DNA from: an uncultured Coriobacteriaceae bacterium
GTDB taxonomy: Bacteria > Actinomycetota > Coriobacteriia > Coriobacteriales > UMGS124
Length of the DNA stretch: 7,345 bases
NCBI GenBank assembly: GCA_902783515.1
Contig: CACZRK010000354.1
Location: forward strand, 1 to 7,345
Reading direction: 5' to 3'
Position numbers and translations under genes: made by a program. The notes under the pieces are model-generated. The model was not told the origin of the DNA and made no database searches. It saw only the letters and a list, made by a program, of their open reading frames with translations. Of this stretch, positions 5,503 to 7,345 are shown piece after piece (position 1 is the first letter of the stretch; each line of letters starts with the position of its first letter).

Positions 5503-7345
5503 TTAGAACACATCCTCAGTTCTCGGCTCGGACTGCAGCGTCGGCAGGAACGGTTCGAACTCCTTGGGCTCCACCCAGACGCCCTCAGGCTTCTCGCCCT
5601 TCTCCAACTTGACGGTGAAGCCGCGGTTGGTATAGGAACCGAAGACCTCGTTGAACGGCGCGGAGTTCTTCGTCAGCATGTTGACGTTCTCCTCGCGCCA
5701 GCCACCGGTCTGCTTCTTTTGAGACGCGTCGTAGCACTCGGGGTTCCAGAAGCGCTCCATCCAGACGGTCTTCGGCGCGACCGCCTCGGTGACCAGGGCG
5801 CGGGCACTCGTCGAACCGCGACGGCTCGTGATCTTCACCCAGTCGTTCGTCTCGAGGCCAAGCTCCTTGGCGTCCGCCGGGTTGATCTGAATCTGCGCGG
5901 TCGGGAACAGCTCGCGCGCGAAGGCGGCATGGCGCATCGTCCCGTGATGGAAGTACGGGACACGGCCGGAGGTCAGGATGAACGGGTACTCGTCGCGATC
6001 CTTGAGCTGCTGCTCGCTCTCGCTGTACGGGCTCTCGCACGGCTCGATGAACTCGCAGATCGGCGAGTAGTCGTCGCACGCCTCCTGCGGCTTCGGGTAG
6101 CAGAACGGGTAGCCTGTGCGCGCCATCTTAAGCAGCAGGGTGCAGTACACCTCAAACTTGCGAGACTCGGTCGCAAAGCCGGCCGGGAGGCCGTCATCGA
6201 CGATCGTCAGCTGCTGGTCATACTGGAAGTACTCGTCAGCGGGCGTCACGAGCGGCACGTACTTGTCCGTGTCCTTCTGCAGGGTCTCCCAGTCGGGCGC
6301 ACCAAGAGTCTTCGCGACGGACGCCTTGACCTCGGCCTCGGTGGCGGAGCCCAGATAGCCGGGCTTCAGGCCGGGCAGGTCGCCATACTTCTCCTGGTAG
6401 CGCTTGATGACCTGGGCGGCCGGGATGGAGTGGGAGACGGTCTCGCCGATGTGCGTGCACTCGTTCTGCAGCCACTGCGTGTTGAGCTGGGTCATGTTGA
6501 CCATCGGCTCCTCAAGCCACTCGCGCAGCGGGAAGACCAGGTCGGCGGCCTCGATGTGGAACGACGTCAGCATCGGGTACTGGCCGATGATGTAGTCGAC
6601 CTCAGGGAACGCGTCATACCACGAGGACGCGTTGCCAAGGACGGCCAGCTTGTTGCCGGACATGTCAAACCACACGCGCGGCTTGAACGGATCGCCGGTC
6701 TTGATCGCGTTCAGGACGCTTGGGATGTGGCTGTGGCACCAGGTGTACAGGCCCTTGTGGTCCTTCATGCCGATGCGATCGAGCAGCAGCTGGTTCGCGA
6801 GCTCCTGCTGCGAGCCCTCCGCCTCGCCGAGCTCCTTGATGCGCTTCTCGTTCTCCGCGTCGGACATGCCGACGACGGCGCCGATGCCGTACATGTCAGA
6901 GAACATGCCGTCAAAGCCGTTGTGGTGCGTGACAGGCCGGCTGGTCGGCACGGACTTGGCGCCCTTCTGCGTCAGCGTGACGCCGGGCTTGTTGACATAG
7001 CCCATGATGCCGTCAAGGCCAAGGCAGCCAAGCGGCACCTGGGACGCGGACTCGGTCATGTCGGACGCGAGGCCATCCGCGATGCCGGAGACGTGCTTGA
7101 GGCAGCCGCCGTCATCGGCGTGCGTGTACAGGCGGATGGCGGCCTCGTTGCGGTCGGCCGGCACCCACGTGACCTCCTCGGTGTGCTCGAGGGTCCACGG
7201 CTCGGCCTGCTCCTTGTAGATCTGGCCGGCGGTCTTGTAGGTCTTGCCCTCGTAGTCTCCCTCCCAGAAGATCTCCGGGTCGACCTTGGAGTCCTCGGGC
7301 AGGCTGTACTCGAAGGGCTGCACCGAGTTCGTCTTCAGGTCGTAG
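5503..7345 (-). CDS. Molybdopterin-dependent oxidoreductase catalytic subunit (DMSO reductase family), 5' end missing
   Basis: The C-terminal 613 or so residues of a large catalytic subunit; the frame is open to the right edge, so the start is outside. The apparent start near 7323 is an internal Val codon. Residues are numbered from that Val. HVSGIADGLASDMTESASQ (77-95) and GYVNKPG (108-114) belong to the central cofactor domain. WCHSHIPSVLNAI, PRVWFDMSGN and ADLVFPLREWLEEP (195-273) form the following Rossmann-like part, where the last motif corresponds to the family's ADivLP segment. From 445 on lies the molybdopterin dinucleotide-binding domain: EYPFILTSGRVPYFHHGTMR, INPADAKELGLETNDWVKI and SRRGSTSARALVTEAVAPKT. 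The Tat leader, the N-terminal 4Fe-4S motif and the Mo ligand (Ser, Cys or SeCys) are off the window, so the substrate cannot be read. DMSO or another S- or N-oxide, a sulfur compound or an organic acceptor such as a catechol all remain possible. The DmsB and DmsC partners favour an oxide-type reductase. Confidence 0.95.
   Translation of the reverse strand, partial: YDLKTNSVQPFEYSLPEDSKVDPEIFWEGDYEGKTYKTAGQIYKEQAEPWTLEHTEEVTWVPADRNEAAIRLYTHADDGGCLKHVSGIADGLASDMTESASQVPLGCLGLDGIMGYVNKPGVTLTQKGAKSVPTSRPVTHHNGFDGMFSDMYGIGAVVGMSDAENEKRIKELGEAEGSQQELANQLLLDRIGMKDHKGLYTWCHSHIPSVLNAIKTGDPFKPRVWFDMSGNKLAVLGNASSWYDAFPEVDYIIGQYPMLTSFHIEAADLVFPLREWLEEPMVNMTQLNTQWLQNECTHIGETVSHSIPAAQVIKRYQEKYGDLPGLKPGYLGSATEAEVKASVAKTLGAPDWETLQKDTDKYVPLVTPADEYFQYDQQLTIVDDGLPAGFATESRKFEVYCTLLLKMARTGYPFCYPKPQEACDDYSPICEFIEPCESPYSESEQQLKDRDEYPFILTSGRVPYFHHGTMRHAAFARELFPTAQIQINPADAKELGLETNDWVKITSRRGSTSARALVTEAVAPKTVWMERFWNPECYDASQKKQTGGWREENVNMLTKNSAPFNEVFGSYTNRGFTVKLEKGEKPEGVWVEPKEFEPFLPTLQSEPRTEDVF

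Noticed and set aside
1..7345. Mobile element, phage, CRISPR, toxin-antitoxin or defence system
   Set aside because: I saw no transposase, integrase, terminal inverted repeats, spaced direct repeats or matching protein motifs; all major frames are metabolic or regulatory genes.

Overview
The window is GC-rich and densely coded, and every gene I can support lies on the minus strand. In transcription order (right to left) it holds three blocks: (1) the 3' end of a molybdopterin oxidoreductase operon encoding a catalytic subunit (cut by the right edge), a four-cluster 4Fe-4S electron-transfer subunit, an eight-helix DmsC-type membrane anchor and a TorD-type maturation chaperone; (2) a membrane-spanning LuxR-family regulator with twelve predicted helices; (3) a two-gene unit of a small TSCPD-domain protein and an Rrf2/IscR-type regulator.

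Organism: high GC, a DMSO-reductase-family complex, and a LuxR DNA-binding domain fused to a twelve-helix, MFS-like membrane domain together suggest an anaerobic actinobacterium of the class Coriobacteriia (Eggerthellaceae or a near relative). This is inferred from family knowledge; there is no rRNA or other taxonomic marker here.

Layout: 5503-7345 catalytic subunit (partial); 4909-5502 Fe-S subunit; 4091-4909 anchor; 3862-4090 a gap with a hairpin just behind the anchor gene; 3118-3861 chaperone; 2763-3117 a non-coding stretch with an AT-rich island, inverted repeats and the best promoter candidate of the window; 1119-2762 LuxR regulator; 840-1118 non-coding with a weak promoter candidate; 552-839 TSCPD protein; 27-515 Rrf2 regulator.

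How they work together: the first three genes are almost fused (TAAATG, then TAATG), which fits stoichiometric synthesis of a membrane-bound respiratory reductase. The anchor would oxidise menaquinol, the Fe-S subunit would carry electrons, and the molybdoenzyme would reduce an unidentified acceptor. The chaperone would help cofactor loading and Tat export of the catalytic subunit. The LuxR regulator may sense a ligand at the membrane and control this operon, but that link rests on adjacency only. The TSCPD/Rrf2 pair is probably a separate iron-sulfur or redox-related unit. No tRNA, rRNA, CRISPR, transposon or phage gene was seen. The unusual points are regulatory DNA and small sequence oddities rather than a clearly new system.
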